Assembly (NCBI RefSeq): GCF_921293095.1
Contig: NC_060251.1
Span: forward strand, 100,736,566-100,800,565
Origin: Ischnura elegans
Lineage: Eukaryota; Arthropoda; Insecta; Odonata; Coenagrionidae
Reading direction: 5' to 3'
Length of the DNA stretch: 64,000 nucleotides
Both the position numbers and the translations under genes were made by a program. Positions 41,844 through 54,300 of this stretch are shown here, piece after piece (within the stretch, counting starts at the first letter, position 1; each line of letters starts with the position of its first letter). The notes beneath the pieces are model-generated. The model was given only the letters and a program-made list of their open reading frames with translations, did not search any database and was not told the DNA's origin.

Positions 41844-43108
41844 ATCCAAGCCGTTCACACTCCTTGTCTCTAGCCATTTTAAAGAACGGACAGTTTCTGT
41901 CCCCAGATCGATGCTCTGCTTGTTTCTCTGCCGAAGAGCAGTGGTGGCATTTCGGTGGCTTCTCTTTGCCGGTGCAGTCTTCAAGCTTATGGTTTCCTGC
42001 ACAATGTGCACACACATCTTCTGGTTTCCTGCAAGCAGAGGTCTTATGGCCGTATGCCTGGCATTTGTAGCACCTTAAGACTGTAATATAGTCTTTTATT
42101 TTGCAGCAATGCCATTCGAGGTATAATTTCTCCTTCTCTATAAGATTGTGTCTTATTTCCATAGAGCACTCAAAGATCCAATGCTCCTTCTCTGCGTCGT
42201 TGGATTTTAACTGGTGCACCTTCTTGAAGTTATTCTTGAATTCTGGTTCTAGCATCATCAATCCTATGTTTTGTTTGTAAAGCTTTTCTATTACAACGTC
42301 GGGTGAGAGGTGTTTCGGAACGTCGTAGAGCATCACCTGCGGTCTTCTTTTTTCTATTCTCTCAACTATGAAACCTTTAGATTTTAGTATTTCACTATTT
42401 AACATTCTATCGATGTGTGTTTCTTTTTCTAACTCCACTAAAATTCCTCTTTCGACATTTCTGCTTCTCTTCACGTTTACACCTAACTCTGCTGGCGTCA
42501 CCGTCTTCTTCAAGAGTTCCTGAAGCTCCTTACTAGATTTTTCTTTATTCGAGTGTTTAATAATTACGAGTTGCGGAGCAGGTTTCAGTGGCACCGTTAC
42601 TCCAGAAACTTTAGGTCTCTGCACCGTAACCTGTGATTGAGTAATTTCAGAGAAGGATTTGGGCTTCATAGCCGGCATTGCGATTTTATTTTCGTTTATT
42701 AGATTAACAATTTCTTTCCTCTCTTCAGTCCTACCTTCTAATTTTGCATTATTTAAGGCCATCTTGAGGGTAATGTTGTCTATTTCTCTGATCCTCCAAG
42801 TTAGTTTTATTCAACTTTCCATTCTTGTGCTGACTTTTCAATGAATTTTGGATCTGCTCCAGCAGGCTTCTAATCTTTCCATAACTCTCCAGGATCTCTT
42901 CGCTTACTGCCATTTCAGAGTTGTCCTCGGTGGTTACTTCCCTTCGCTTGGGCGTGTTTCCATCTGGTTCCTCACTACCCTGCCTACCTCTTTTCTCATT
43001 ACTAGGCGTCTCCACATTTTCGTTTGGGGGGGTCCTCATGAGAAGTGAGGACCTCCCGAATGCCTTTTCTGCATCGGAATCCTCCATCTTCCGGTCACTA
43101 GTATCCAT
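41824..43108 (-). CDS. LINE ORF1, copy 2
   Basis: Same as 16268-17552 with the same frameshift; one residue differs (Asn for Ile in the segment before the zinc knuckles). Confidence 0.88.
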
Positions 43109-45759
43109 TTCTCAATGTAGTTAAAGTTTCAATGCATGGGGTTCCCCACCGAGGGGGAACGACGGGAGCTCCCGGGGATTTTCCCTAGTCTGGGGGGATT
43201 TGGCTGGCCAGCCGGGGATCGAAGCACTGTATGCACCTTGGGGGTATTTCAGGGGAGCGGGTTCCCGGGCAAGGCGATGGGACTCCTGGGGGTCTGGGAT
43301 CCCGGGCTTGGCGATGAGGGTTTCACTGGGGAGGGCGGCGATCCTGGTTGATCCTGGGAGAATCCCGGGCACTGAGCAGTGCTCGGGCGATGATTCCGGA
43401 CCTGGGACGTTGAACACTGGGGGGATCTGGGACGATGAGTCCCAGGGGGACCTGGGACGACCGCTACGTCGCCTTTTGCTTTCTCCAACGTTGGAGTCCT
43501 CGTACCTATGGACAAAGCACAGTCACACTCGCACACTTGCAGTCAAACACTTCTGCTGCTAAGGCAGTCCAAAGACATTCACACAGTTCACTCTCACTCA
43601 CTCGCTCACACACAAGGGTTTTAGGGTCTCTATCCCACTGTCCTACTGTCCGAAGCGCGCTAGTCCTCTTAGCCGGCAACAGGTGCTTATTGCGAGGCAA
43701 GGGCCCCGACTGATTGCCTGTGCGCGTTGCCCGGCCCCAGCCTCGTGGAGGCGGGACTGCCCAGCTGTTATTGAGCTCTCGACTATATGCTCGTTTCGGT
43801 TCACAGTTTGACACAAAACACTCCCTCCAACTGACTAATTAGTTCAGTAAGTAAGTTCAAAATACGGTTTCCGCACTAAACGCAAAACAACAGGAATACA
43901 ACAATTCCTGCTGGGCCTGGGGCCTAAACTAAACCACAATTCGCATCATTTGTCACCCGCAATGCCAAATCTAAATGATGTTGCACACATTGGGAGAATT
44001 TCTTATTCATAGTGTCAAGCAACGCCATTGAATCTAAATACAACAAATTTTGAAGCGTCATTTTTCCAAGTGAAGAAATCAACCCAAATGAAAGTCTGCA
44101 TTCAAAGTCACTATCATAATCCTCAACAAGACTATTAACACTGACTTCCATTGCACGCAAAAAATCAATAACCGTTCTAATTTCCACCTTCAGAAAACGG
44201 CACTCAGCGTCGCCTTGAATGCAGTATGCACGAATAGCTGCAGGTAATCCCCTGTTAATCCAACAGATTAAATCATCTCTTAAAGCGCCACTAAATATCT
44301 TATGATCAATGTCCACTCTTAACGGGTCTTCCAAAATTTTTCCTTCAATAAATGATCTCGATGTAAAAGAGAATTTTTCATCAAAATAATTAAAAACTAC
44401 GTCCTTTCTCTCATGACATACGTCCTTGACTTTCTCAGCAACTTCAACTAGAATCCTATTCTCAGCAGAATTTAATCACGTCTCAAAACCACTAGGAAGA
44501 TTTGTTTTACAAAATAAGCATCGTAAAACAGCAGGTATGATATGAAATTGATCTTCTCCTTTCTTTAACTTTTCATTAAAAACCGGAATTGAACATAAGA
44601 CGCTGTTCGGGGGAACAAATTGGTCCATTGCAAGTCTACCTGTGTGAGGGTTCAGTAACAAGGAATAAACTCATTAGCTTTCAATTCTTGGAGTTCTTGC
44701 AAACGATCAGGAGAGAATGAATTCAAATTACTCTCTTTCGTAGATAGGTGTTCTCCTAGTTTTTCAATCAAAGCATAAATTTCAATGCCATCAATTTGGT
44801 CGTAACGGTTTTCGTTACATTTTAATTAAGTGAAAACATTCGCCAGTTTTTCTTCAATAAGAGCGAATTGATTCTCTAACAGAACTCCCGCTTGGTTAAT
44901 TGCATCAGTTGATACACACAACACTGAAACCCTTCCTCGTGTGTGGCATTACGTCGTTAAATCTGGTAGATTGTCCACGTAAGCCCAGACATAGGGAAAA
45001 CTCCAACCGTCGGTCACAAGCTGCTTCAGGGAAAGACTCCACAAACAAGAAATCAGCACACAACAATAAAATTGCCAAAAATATTTACGAGTTATTTTCG
45101 TTCAATATCTATTTGAAGTAGAGTATTCAAAATCAGAATTATTACAGAAAACAACGATGATAACTAATGATCCCATAGGAAACATTACCAAACTAAATAC
45201 CAGCAGTATAATTTTTCTAAAATCGGCCATGTCAGTCACGCCGTCCATCCACCACAAGAGCCCGGGCAGAAGAGACCTGGGTATTCCACGACGAGGAAGT
45301 GTGTAGGGGAGGGATTATTCCAAGGAGAGGAGGGGTAGAGAGGGCGATGATCAAACAGCTGGGAATCTGCCCCAAAAATCGCCCCTGTTGACTCTCAGCT
45401 CCGCCAAGCATCAGGTAATCCCATCCAGGGGAGGAGGGGGGGAACAGCGTTCAGGCCAGAAATTTCCCCTCAATCTTCTGGGTTGGAGACATCAGTCGAA
45501 TCAGAGGGATATTCATTGGAACACAAGGAGGGGAGAGACATAGTGGGGTGAGGTGTTGGAGGGAGAGAGAGTTGTGATAGGACTATGGTAATACTTCTCA
45601 CTCCAAACTGCATACTAGGGACTTAGCACCCATTTCCCCTTGCTTGCCAATGAGTAAGTATTCCTCCGCAGTAGTCCTATATAAGTCTTGCACTGCAGGT
45701 AGGCTGGGTTCGGGGCTGGGTTTCTGGGTGCTGGGTTTCTGGGTGCTGGGTTTCTGGAT

Positions 45760-45967
45760 GCAGGGTTTTCCGGAGGCAGGGTTTTCCGGAGGCAGGATTT
45801 TCCGGAGGCAGGATTTTCCGGAGGCAGGATTTTCCGGAGGCAGGATTTTCCGGAGGCAGGATTTTCCGGAGGCAGGATTTTCCGGAGGCAGGATTTTCCG
45901 GAGGCAGGATTTTCCGGAGGCAGGATTTTCCGGAGGCAGGATTTTCCGGAGGCAGGATTTTCCGGAG
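45760..45967. repeat. 16-bp minisatellite, 13 units, copy 2
   Basis: Same unit as 20204-20459 but three units (48 bp) shorter. Confidence 0.97.
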
Positions 45968-46651
45968 ACAGGAGTTTCCGGAGACAGGAGTCTCCGAGCC
46001 TTTGTCGAAGGGCCTTTGCGCGAAAAACCTTTGTCCTTAGCGGGAAAAGTTCTGCGGATAAGTTCGGAGGAATTTCTGGGGGGGGTACCAGAAATTTTGG
46101 GGTGGGGGGAACACTAAAAAATGCCACAAGATATCACCCGTGTTTTAAGTTTTTCATCCAAAATTTTTAAGAATTTTTATTATAATAACGAGAGCTATCA
46201 ATTATAATAACATCAAAATGCTAATATTAGCAGTTACACACTCATATAACTTCATGATACATTTTCTCCCATGATAATGATGAATAAAGAGTTTCTCGAA
46301 AGATAATCGATAATCTTATGTATTTTCTGTAGCAAAAAAGAATGTAAAATGTGTGAATAAATAAGTTTTTATTGATTTTTGTGGATAGCATAACAACAAC
46401 TGCCGCTAAATTGTTCTGTATTGTTCGATTTGGCCTGCTCTCTGATAGCCTCCTTGATCCCCTGCATCACCTGAACCTGCTTTTCTATTAACACCTGCAA
46501 GCCCTTTGTGGCCTCCGTATTGGTCTCCACTGCCATGGCTAGCCTCTCCAAGACACGCCGGGAGCCGCAGGATCTCGTTTGGGGTGGAGACTGGAAGCGG
46601 TTTCCCACCCATGGGTCGCCGCAATGGCGAGGATCCTTGTCCATTTGTAGA

Positions 46652-47206
46652 CTATGTTCCTGACCGGAGTGGAAAGAGATAAGCGCCCGGAGCCAGCATT
46701 CCGGGCGCGGTGGCCGGGAGAAGCTGTCGAAAAGCCTGATCCAAAGGCACAGCTTGAGAGGCAGGCTGAGATGGCTGGGCTTGGGACCCGGAGAGTTGCG
46801 ACGGCTCCTGCGTCGCGGGAAGAGAAACGATTGGATGCAAACCCACCTGGGTTAGAGGGATAGTGGAAGAAGTACTCGGCCCAGCTAACGCCCAGGCTCG
46901 TGGCTGCTGCTCGAGGAGCTTAATCAAGTTCGCCATCAGCGCGTTGGCATCGGAAGGCTGCGGAGATTGGTGGATGAGAGAAGGGCTGGCCCGGGGAGGC
47001 TGCAGTGGTAAAGACGGCGGGATGAGATTTGGAGAGGATCCCGGCGAGCGGAACCGCGATCTGGAACGTCGAGTGGGAGAGCGTTGCGGTGAGCGCTCGG
47101 CCCTCTTGCGCCCTTTTCCCTTATTGGTGGCCATAGTATCGTACGTATCCTCCGCGCTGGAAGGATGCCGCGAAAGAGACTGGGCGCTCGTCCCGGTCAC
47201 AGCCAA
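46652..47206 (-). CDS. unidentified Ser/Pro/Arg-rich ORF, copy 2
   Basis: Same as 21144-21698; the companion coiled-coil-like ORF is at 46369-46644 and the hydrophobic-segment ORF at 47356-47616. Confidence 0.35.
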   Translation of the reverse strand: MAVTGTSAQSLSRHPSSAEDTYDTMATNKGKGRKRAERSPQRSPTRRSRSRFRSPGSSPNLIPPSLPLQPPRASPSLIHQSPQPSDANALMANLIKLLEQQPRAWALAGPSTSSTIPLTQVGLHPIVSLPATQEPSQLSGSQAQPSQPASQAVPLDQAFRQLLPATAPGMLAPGAYLFPLRSGT

Positions 47207-48125
47207 CTCCGAATCGACCGCGTCCCTTACCTTACCCCGCGTAGATATACTGTATTGTCTCCACCTTACTACTATTTTTACTCAGATACTTTTCGAAAGG
47301 AATAATTACAATCTCTAAAACCGTCAACCATTCGCAAGCTTGTTTATTCAACAACTCAACAATCGGCAGGCTTCTTACTCCGCAGGGATGGGGGGGCGGC
47401 GCGCGCGTGTTCCGCGACACCTTCTCCTTGGTAGCCGCTGGGATGAGCCTTGGGGTAGGTGACGAGTGTAGTTGCAGCCATTGTCTCCTCCGGGGCCGCT
47501 GGCAGTGGTGTCGGTGTTATCGCCCTCCTCCATCGGCGGATGATCAGGCCGCCTATGATGAGCAGGATGACGAGTAGCAGCAGTAGGCGTTGGCGTTGGT
47601 CTCTGTAATGACGCACGCGAATGAGTCAATAACGTATTTACAAGCCACCTCCTCCCTAACAACGTCAAAAAGTCTTAAAGGTGAACGCGTGATCCATTAT
47701 TATCCACGTTGCTTTCGAAATAACTTTTAATCGCAAAGTAAACCATTACATCCAGTTGATAAAGATAAATGATTTATTTCCTTTTTCAACCCCTCCACTC
47801 GCCAAACGTTTCGAGGTGTATACCAGGAATTAAATGTCTCTCCCTCAGCAGCGGCATATTATTTCTTTGCATCCATTACACAAGCCTCCCAACACATTAC
47901 ACATGTTAAAACAAATGAACGTATATATTAAAGGAATAAACGAAAAAAGATGTAAATATTATATCACAAAGCACCAAAAATACATGTAACAACTAGCTAC
48001 ACATCACAGCAGTTAAGCTACTTTCCATTGCAACCTAGTCTTCTCCTGCTGGATATTGTCCGTCCTGATAGCAGCCTTACACGCAAAATGAACCCTCGTT
48101 AACACGAAGAAATGAACAATGGTTT

Positions 48126-49071
48126 CTGTTGAGTAAAATAAAGGAGCACGTTATGGTATTTACCAAAATTACAGATTTAAGAACAAGTAATTCAACTGAT
48201 GGCATTCAAGGTAACTCAACCGAGTTTCTTCATGGGAGGTTATGATACACCGCTGATTTTTGATCAAAGGTGGAAAATCTGAAGAGAACCATAGTCTCCT
48301 CGAAGTATCAAATGGGCGAGATGTAGAATCATATCACTTCAAACTCCACTAGCCAATGACATGAAAAGCAATATAAAAAGCCTCTTCATTAAATGCACGG
48401 GCCACATCCATCTTATGGTAAGGCTTGGGGTGCACATGATCAGCAGTGAGTTTGGACAGGCTTTCAATTGGAAGCTGTAGACATTGTCCAACATCACAAC
48501 CGTTTCCCAATGCTTCAGTTTAAGAACAACATCAGGAGTCTATTGAGAAAAATAAAGGAGCACATTATGGTATTTACCTTAATCGCAGATTAAAGGACAA
48601 CTAATTCAGATGATGGCATTCAAGGTTACTCACCCAAGTTTCTTCACGGGAGGTAATGAAATTCCGCATAGTTTTGATCAAAGGTGTAAAATCTGACGAG
48701 AACAACAGCCTCCTCGATAAATCAAATGAGTGCTCATAGCTTGGTTTCTCCTTCTCTATACCAAAGAGCTTCTTTCTACGTGGATCTGTTCTAATGGGCC
48801 CCATCGGTTGTAATCAAATCCACGTGAAACCCTGACTTCTCCAAGATAATGATACTCTCCATTATTAGGTGGTGCAAAACTGTGCTTGGAGCACAACCCT
48901 GGCTTAAGAAGCAAGCCACAGATTGCACCCATCGTCCCCTGAATGGCTGGTACATCATAACCAACGCGTGGTCCCCTCTTTCATACTTATCGTGGAATGG
49001 AGTGTAATCACCCAAGTAAATTGCTTTTGCGAGATTCATCTCATCTACAAGAACACCTACTTACCTGTTTT
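48126..49071 (-). pseudogene. P-like transposase exons with internal duplication, copy 2
   Basis: Same as 22618-23563. Confidence 0.68.
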
Positions 49072-49328
49072 CAGCAACAATTGCTACATCCTCTGCAAAA
49101 GCTAGCACAATAATCTTGTCCGGAATTATGAATCCACCAGGTGTACTCCTGGTTTTCTCTGATGGACTATTCCAATTGAAGAAACGGGATATTTGGAGTC
49201 CGATACTGTCGTGGGTTATGTGTCGTGTGGTTGAGGCTTTACGTGAGTTTCGGGAAAAAAAAAACTGATCGGTCGACCGCGCCTGTGGTACGTGCCATTC
49301 TGTATCTTCACGGACCTATTGCCTAAAT

Positions 49329-49712
49329 ATGAGTATAGGAGTTTTTGATCAAAGTGTTGAGAGCATCTCGACCTACCTTCTGCGCCTAAACAGCTATATG
49401 AGGACATTACGTCCTCCTGTTGAGGATCTCGGCAAGAAGGATTTCTTAATTGGTCACATAGGAGGGGCAGCATTGGAGAAGCTAGCTGTGAATCTTCACC
49501 CTCTCACACCGGACCAGCTGACTTACGAACAATTAGTGGAGGAGCTTAAGACCATATTTACACCGGTGCGCTTCTTTCGTGCTGAGAGGCTGATCTTTCA
49601 ACGTCGTGTTCGTGAACCCAATGAAAGTTTTTCGGAGTATGCCCTGGCGTTAAAGAAGTTGGCTGCCACCTGTGATTTTGGGAACAGTATAGAACAATTG
49701 TTTTTTTTGTAG
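49329..49712 (+). pseudogene. Ty3/gypsy-type Gag fragment, copy 2
   Basis: Same as 23821-24204. Confidence 0.8.
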
Positions 49713-49759
49713 AATAATTGTTAGATTGTAGAATACAACAAAACAAACGAAAGCCAAAT

Positions 49760-51317
49760 TGTTCTATTGCAGGAAAACACAAGAGTCCATTAGGAAATAA
49801 ACTTTTAATTCTGGGCTATGCACGATACAACGCATGGCGTAGTCCCGCCAACAACTGCCGGGCGTGCCCCGTCCTCACATGTCTTATCCTTGGGACAGGG
49901 CTACCACCCTGGATACAACAACTCCCCTCCACTAAAATAACCCTTTACTGAGTGTACGAACGTACGTGTTCGGCTGTGGTGCCCAAAAAGAAGGCAAGGT
50001 TTTCGAGCTGCATCTGTCTTCTAGCAGCTCTCAGGTGCACGAGAGCCTTCCTAGCAGCCCTGGCAGATCTGGCTGCCACCACCCTCTCATGTTTGATACT
50101 CTTAAGCACCATCTCGACGGTGGGTCGATCCTGCCTTGCCTTGTAGCTACGCTTGAGGCGGGCTACCTCCCTATCTACAAACTTGCTGTCATGTTTGGAC
50201 AGCATGGCATCGTCAATGCGCAGCCCAGCAAATCTGCACCGGATGTGATCTTCCAGCGTAATCTGGGGTTGACGACTTCGCCTAAACGTCAGAACAGGCG
50301 CATGATGTCTGACCATTGCATGGCCTTCGAATCTACGCGGCACAAGATTGGCCTGCCGCTGAGACTTCTGCTTCCATTCCTGGTAGCAGAATTCAAGCTC
50401 CTCATCGGAGCACTTAAACCCCCATGAGTGAGGCGCGTAGGGGCCGTGTTCTGCAAAATGCGCGGAACGCACTTCGCGCCAGGTCATGTGACAGGTGGAT
50501 CTGTCACCGGATGCCCTGCTACGTCGCTTGGTGGGTGACACACGCTCGGCATGTTTCTGGGCCCGCAATTCAGTCCGCTCAAGACGGCGAATCAGTCTGC
50601 GGTGTCGCTCTTCTTCGACCTCGTGTTCAGGCCTAATAGAAGCATAACGCTTCTTGTCGACGTACTTCACATCAACTACCTCGCCCGCCAGCACAACTGG
50701 CACGACCACGGTTTTCAGGCAAACCATGTTCAAAAACTATAAGAAAAGAAAAAGAAAACTTATATTTAAGATAAACAAACAAAGTAACACACAAAAATAT
50801 AACACTCAGCAAAATAATGTGAAAAAGGAATGACACAAACTATGAAAATGTTAATATTTATAATATATGAAAATAAAAGGAGCTGGAACCGAAATACGGT
50901 AATTAGCTCACTCTCACAAATACCTCCAAAAATTGGAGGGGGGTAGCTCGGGAAAATCAAAAACTAAAACAACTAATGAAAGTAATTAAAGTTAGCCTAA
51001 ACAGGCCCCCTTACTACCAGCGCTTCTGTCCGCAGTTACAATTTATGCCCCTTGCGGGTACACCGGACCTTCAAACCCCCAAGACACTTAAGCTCAGGAG
51101 AGTAGAGAAAATACTTAAAACGCTAAAGCAAAAAACACTTTAAATCCGCAAAGGAAACAAAGCAAACCTCTCAAACTCGCACACGAAAACTCGGGTAAAC
51201 GCTCGAGAAGAACTCTCTATTGTTCTATTGCAGGAAAACACAAGAGTCCATTAGGAAATAAACTTTTAATTCTGGGCTATGCACGATACAACGCATGGCG
51301 TAGTCCCGCCAACAACT
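49760..51317 (-). mobile_element. non-autonomous LTR element, copy 2
   Basis: Same as 24252-25809; full 3' LTR 49760-49920, truncated 5' LTR 51219-51317. Confidence 0.7.
49945..50733 (-). CDS. 262-codon basic protein, copy 2
   Basis: Same protein as 24437-25225; no difference seen. Confidence 0.6.
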   Translation of the reverse strand: MNMVCLKTVVVPVVLAGEVVDVKYVDKKRYASIRPEHEVEEERHRRLIRRLERTELRAQKHAERVSPTKRRSRASGDRSTCHMTWREVRSAHFAEHGPYAPHSWGFKCSDEELEFCYQEWKQKSQRQANLVPRRFEGHAMVRHHAPVLTFRRSRQPQITLEDHIRCRFAGLRIDDAMLSKHDSKFVDREVARLKRSYKARQDRPTVEMVLKSIKHERVVAARSARAARKALVHLRAARRQMQLENLAFFLGTTAEHVRSYTQ

Positions 51318-52352
51318 ATGGGATTAGGTCCAGCCAGAGCACTGGCCCTAATCCCAAAAGATAGCTACCTGCTTAAGTTTGACCTCCGGTCGGCCTTCTA
51401 CCAACTACAAGTTCATTGCCGCCACTGGAGATTCTATGGGATTAAGTACAGAACGAAAGGATACGCGTTTACACGGCTGCCCATGGGTCATCCCTTATCC
51501 CCCTTCATACTACAACGTTGGGCAGAAGACGTGAAGATATTGATTCAATCCAAATTTAAAGTGCAAGTGATATGCTACCTAGACGATTGGCTCGTGTTCA
51601 GCAAACGACCCCAATGTGGCTATCAAATAGCAACCTATTTAACAGATACGCTCGGTATACAAGTAAATATGTCCAAGTCAGTGCTTGTGCCACGAAAATT
51701 AATCAAGTATCTCGGTGTCCAAGTCAATACAGAGGAGTTATCCCTACAACTTACAGCTAAATCCCTCAGACGAGTGCGTGAACTTATCCCAATACTACCT
51801 CGACTACGAGCATCGGATATTCCCCGTGCAGCAGACTACCTAGCATGGATCCTGAGACTTCCGACATTTCTTATTAACCATATTTTTATCCGTGATAATG
51901 CCATGTTAACCAGGCTCCTAGAAGCCGACTATTTCTCCCATAAGGTGTTCCTGCCAAGGGCATCCGAATCCATTGATGTCTACACGAATGCCACACTGCA
52001 GCAAGGGGCGGTGGTGATCCCAACTTGGCAACTTTCCAGATCATTCCTGGTCCCGGAGAACTGGCACATCAACGCCATTGAAATGTACGCAGCCCTCGTC
52101 GGACTACGAGAGACAATACTACTTCTAAACGATTTGAACTTAACATGTATTAAAATTGTAATGTATTTGGATAATCAGACTGCTCTGTATACCTTAAGAA
52201 AAGGCAATGGCATGTTATATCGCACTCACCCAGAGCTTATGGATATGTACTTTAATATTATAATAAATGCACAGTCACAGGAAGTGACATGGGCCTACGT
52301 CCCCACTGCCCAGAATCCGACCGACGAGCCCTCGCGGGCCGCACCCGGCTGA
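51318..52352 (+). CDS. RT-RNase H fragment, copy 2
   Basis: Same as 25810-26844, including Asn at the first RNase H catalytic position. Confidence 0.72.
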   Translation: MGLGPARALALIPKDSYLLKFDLRSAFYQLQVHCRHWRFYGIKYRTKGYAFTRLPMGHPLSPFILQRWAEDVKILIQSKFKVQVICYLDDWLVFSKRPQCGYQIATYLTDTLGIQVNMSKSVLVPRKLIKYLGVQVNTEELSLQLTAKSLRRVRELIPILPRLRASDIPRAADYLAWILRLPTFLINHIFIRDNAMLTRLLEADYFSHKVFLPRASESIDVYTNATLQQGAVVIPTWQLSRSFLVPENWHINAIEMYAALVGLRETILLLNDLNLTCIKIVMYLDNQTALYTLRKGNGMLYRTHPELMDMYFNIIINAQSQEVTWAYVPTAQNPTDEPSRAAPG

Positions 52353-52440
52353 TATGCGCGCGCGGCCATATTCTGGTCTGCGCAGACATATCCGCAGGGA
52401 CGGCGCTGCGACCTCAGTCGATTTGCGGGTTCTGAGTAGT

Positions 52441-53950
52441 GAGGACGGAGGTCCACAGCAGTTGTGATGGGATCAGGATGCCTCCTGTACAACATCCCCA
52501 AAGGATTCAGGGTGGGGTATCCACCGAAGTCTTTCGGGAACTGGAGAATAAACGATATTAATGAGAAGTCAAGGTCTAACTTGTGTTTTCTGACTATCTT
52601 GTGCAACCGGTCTCCGAGTAAAACTCCGTGATATATCTCTTTCTGGAGGGTTAATACGAGCTCAAAGTACATCAACCATAGGATTGGAGTCATCAAGAAC
52701 GATTTCTGACAAGAGGAATGAGCGGTAGAGCAAAGAGAGGCCAATCGAGATGAGAGGTTAGGATAGCAATCAGACATATCGGGGTACATTCTGCTCACCT
52801 TCTTCAAGGTGCTTGACAAGAAAATTCCCTTATGTAGGATCTCTTTACCATAATTTATCAGTGATGTGGAAAACCATGTTTCAGACGATTTCAGTTCCCA
52901 CCCCATTCCCTTAACAAGTTCCTGAAGCTTGAGAAAATAGTTCCTCAACCTCATTTCTGCCTCCTCTTTATGGTTTCTCAAATATTCCACCGCTGAACAG
53001 CCCATGATGTTTATTGGCATCTCTATTACTGAAACCTGATTATCTCCTTGTCCTGTGACCGTGGCTCTGATTCCTGTGATGTGCTCTAAAGCAACCAACA
53101 ACCCGATTGTGGTTGCAGTCCATCCTTTTTGTCTTAACCCTTCACACCCCCCGAATTGACCATACCATGCGCAAGGATCTTCCTGTTCATTAAGGACTTC
53201 TGCGTTGCTCACGTTCTCTCCTCTTTTGCGAGGGTGAGTGGGAGAGGAATGCAGATCGACTTTTTTGCAGTCTGGAGGATGATATCTAGATGAGAGATAA
53301 AACCAAGCGTGTTGGAAGAATTTGTGAGTGAAGTTATATAGGTTAGGCACACCCATGAGATCCTCCATCATTTGAAAAACCAGAAAGTTGGCAAGAAATG
53401 TCTGCAGCCAATTCCATTTGATGAAGTCTAGAGATCCCGACACTTTAAGACTTTCTACTGCTGGAATATGGCCCTTCTTCTTTCTACTGTGTGTTTGAGC
53501 CTCATCGTGTGAGGCTGTAGGAAGATCCAACTCGTGCTCAGCCTCTGCTTCTTCCATGTCTCTTGCTGTGCATTTAGTCTCTCTTGAGATAGACATCAAG
53601 TGATTGTGCAGCTCTGGTTCTCCCATTGTCATGGTCTGTTGAGGAATATAAGGGAAGATGTTCTTAGATATATTTGCCTCCGTCACTGCGAAATAAACTC
53701 TCATCTGCAAGACCATCATAGCAAAGAGTCTTGCTTCTATCTTCATCTCCCTTTCTTTTGAATGGAGACCAACTATGTACCAACTTGCGGGAACGTTTCC
53801 TTCCATTACTGTTTGCATTATATTCCTAATTGAAAACTCTGGGTTCTTTAGGATCTCGATCAACACTTCTATTTTCATGGCTTCTTCCCATCTTAAAATG
53901 TCTTTCAGAGCCTCCTGTGACTTACCAGCCCACTTCCTGGATGGAAGCCA
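52441..53950 (-). pseudogene. endogenous viral element: mononegavirus-like L polymerase fragment
   Basis: An open frame of 527 codons starts at 53878; about residues 1-478 are viral in character, and coding similarity can be followed upstream to about 53950 before an in-frame stop. Visible RdRp landmarks in order: a KEREMKIEARLFAMM block (pre-motif A, residues 41-55), LDFIKWNW (motif A, Asp 151), CAWYGQFGGCEGLRQKGW (motif B, 236-253) and the catalytic GQGDNQV (motif C, GDNQ at 278-281, bases 53036-53047), then GGYPTLNPLG and RRHPDP further on. GDNQ is the hallmark of non-segmented negative-strand RNA virus polymerases. Only the palm region is present: no capping or methyltransferase domain. 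It is unusually open for a fossil, so integration may be recent. Family (rhabdo-, chu-, nyami-like) cannot be set by eye. Confidence 0.9.
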
Positions 53951-54300
53951 TTTGCTTCTTCAGCTCACCCATATAAACACCAATTATGAAGGATTGGGAA
54001 AAACAATTACTGAAAGGATAAAGGTGTAACTTCAAAACACTATTACGACAAATCTGCAAAATTCCATTCACAGAACAAAAGTTGGGAAGAATGTTTTGCG
54101 CAGCGCAGAAAAGAAAACTTGCGATGAAGTGGTCCTAAATGTCCCTTTGTTGGATTTGACCCTTTTGACACATGCTTTGCCAACTGAGGGTCCCAATTAT
54201 ATCGACTGTTTATCCAAGCAGCAAGAGAGTACTGTAACAAGGTAGGCGGAGGAGGCCTAGGAAAGGTCTCTTTACACTGAAGATCCATGCTTACTTGCAA
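53951..54300 (-). other. possible upstream part of the viral fragment, unassigned
   Basis: A minus-strand frame (54043-54300, starting MQVSMDLQCKETFPRPPPPT) lies directly upstream of the L-like fragment in the same orientation. I cannot align it to an L protein by eye; it may be more of the virus or unrelated host sequence. Confidence 0.25.

Larger units (their letters stand above)
38573..43925 (-). mobile_element. R1-like LINE, copy 2
   Basis: Same as 13017-18369, with target duplications at 38560-38572 and 43926-43938. One coding difference from copy 1 at 42146. Confidence 0.93.
38362..45063 (-). repeat. unclassified repeat split by the LINE, copy 2
   Basis: Same as 12806-19507, including the 231-bp internal deletion relative to 61582-63152. 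Confidence 0.8.
27971..53278. repeat. 25.31-kb duplicated block, copy 2 (probable unmerged overlap)
   Basis: Begins at the N gap in the middle of copia RT and matches copy 1 through every nested element. Net length difference is 46 bp: two extra T near 34244 and three fewer 16-bp units. A shared end at a gap on both sides is the signature of unmerged contigs or haplotypes. Confidence 0.97.
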
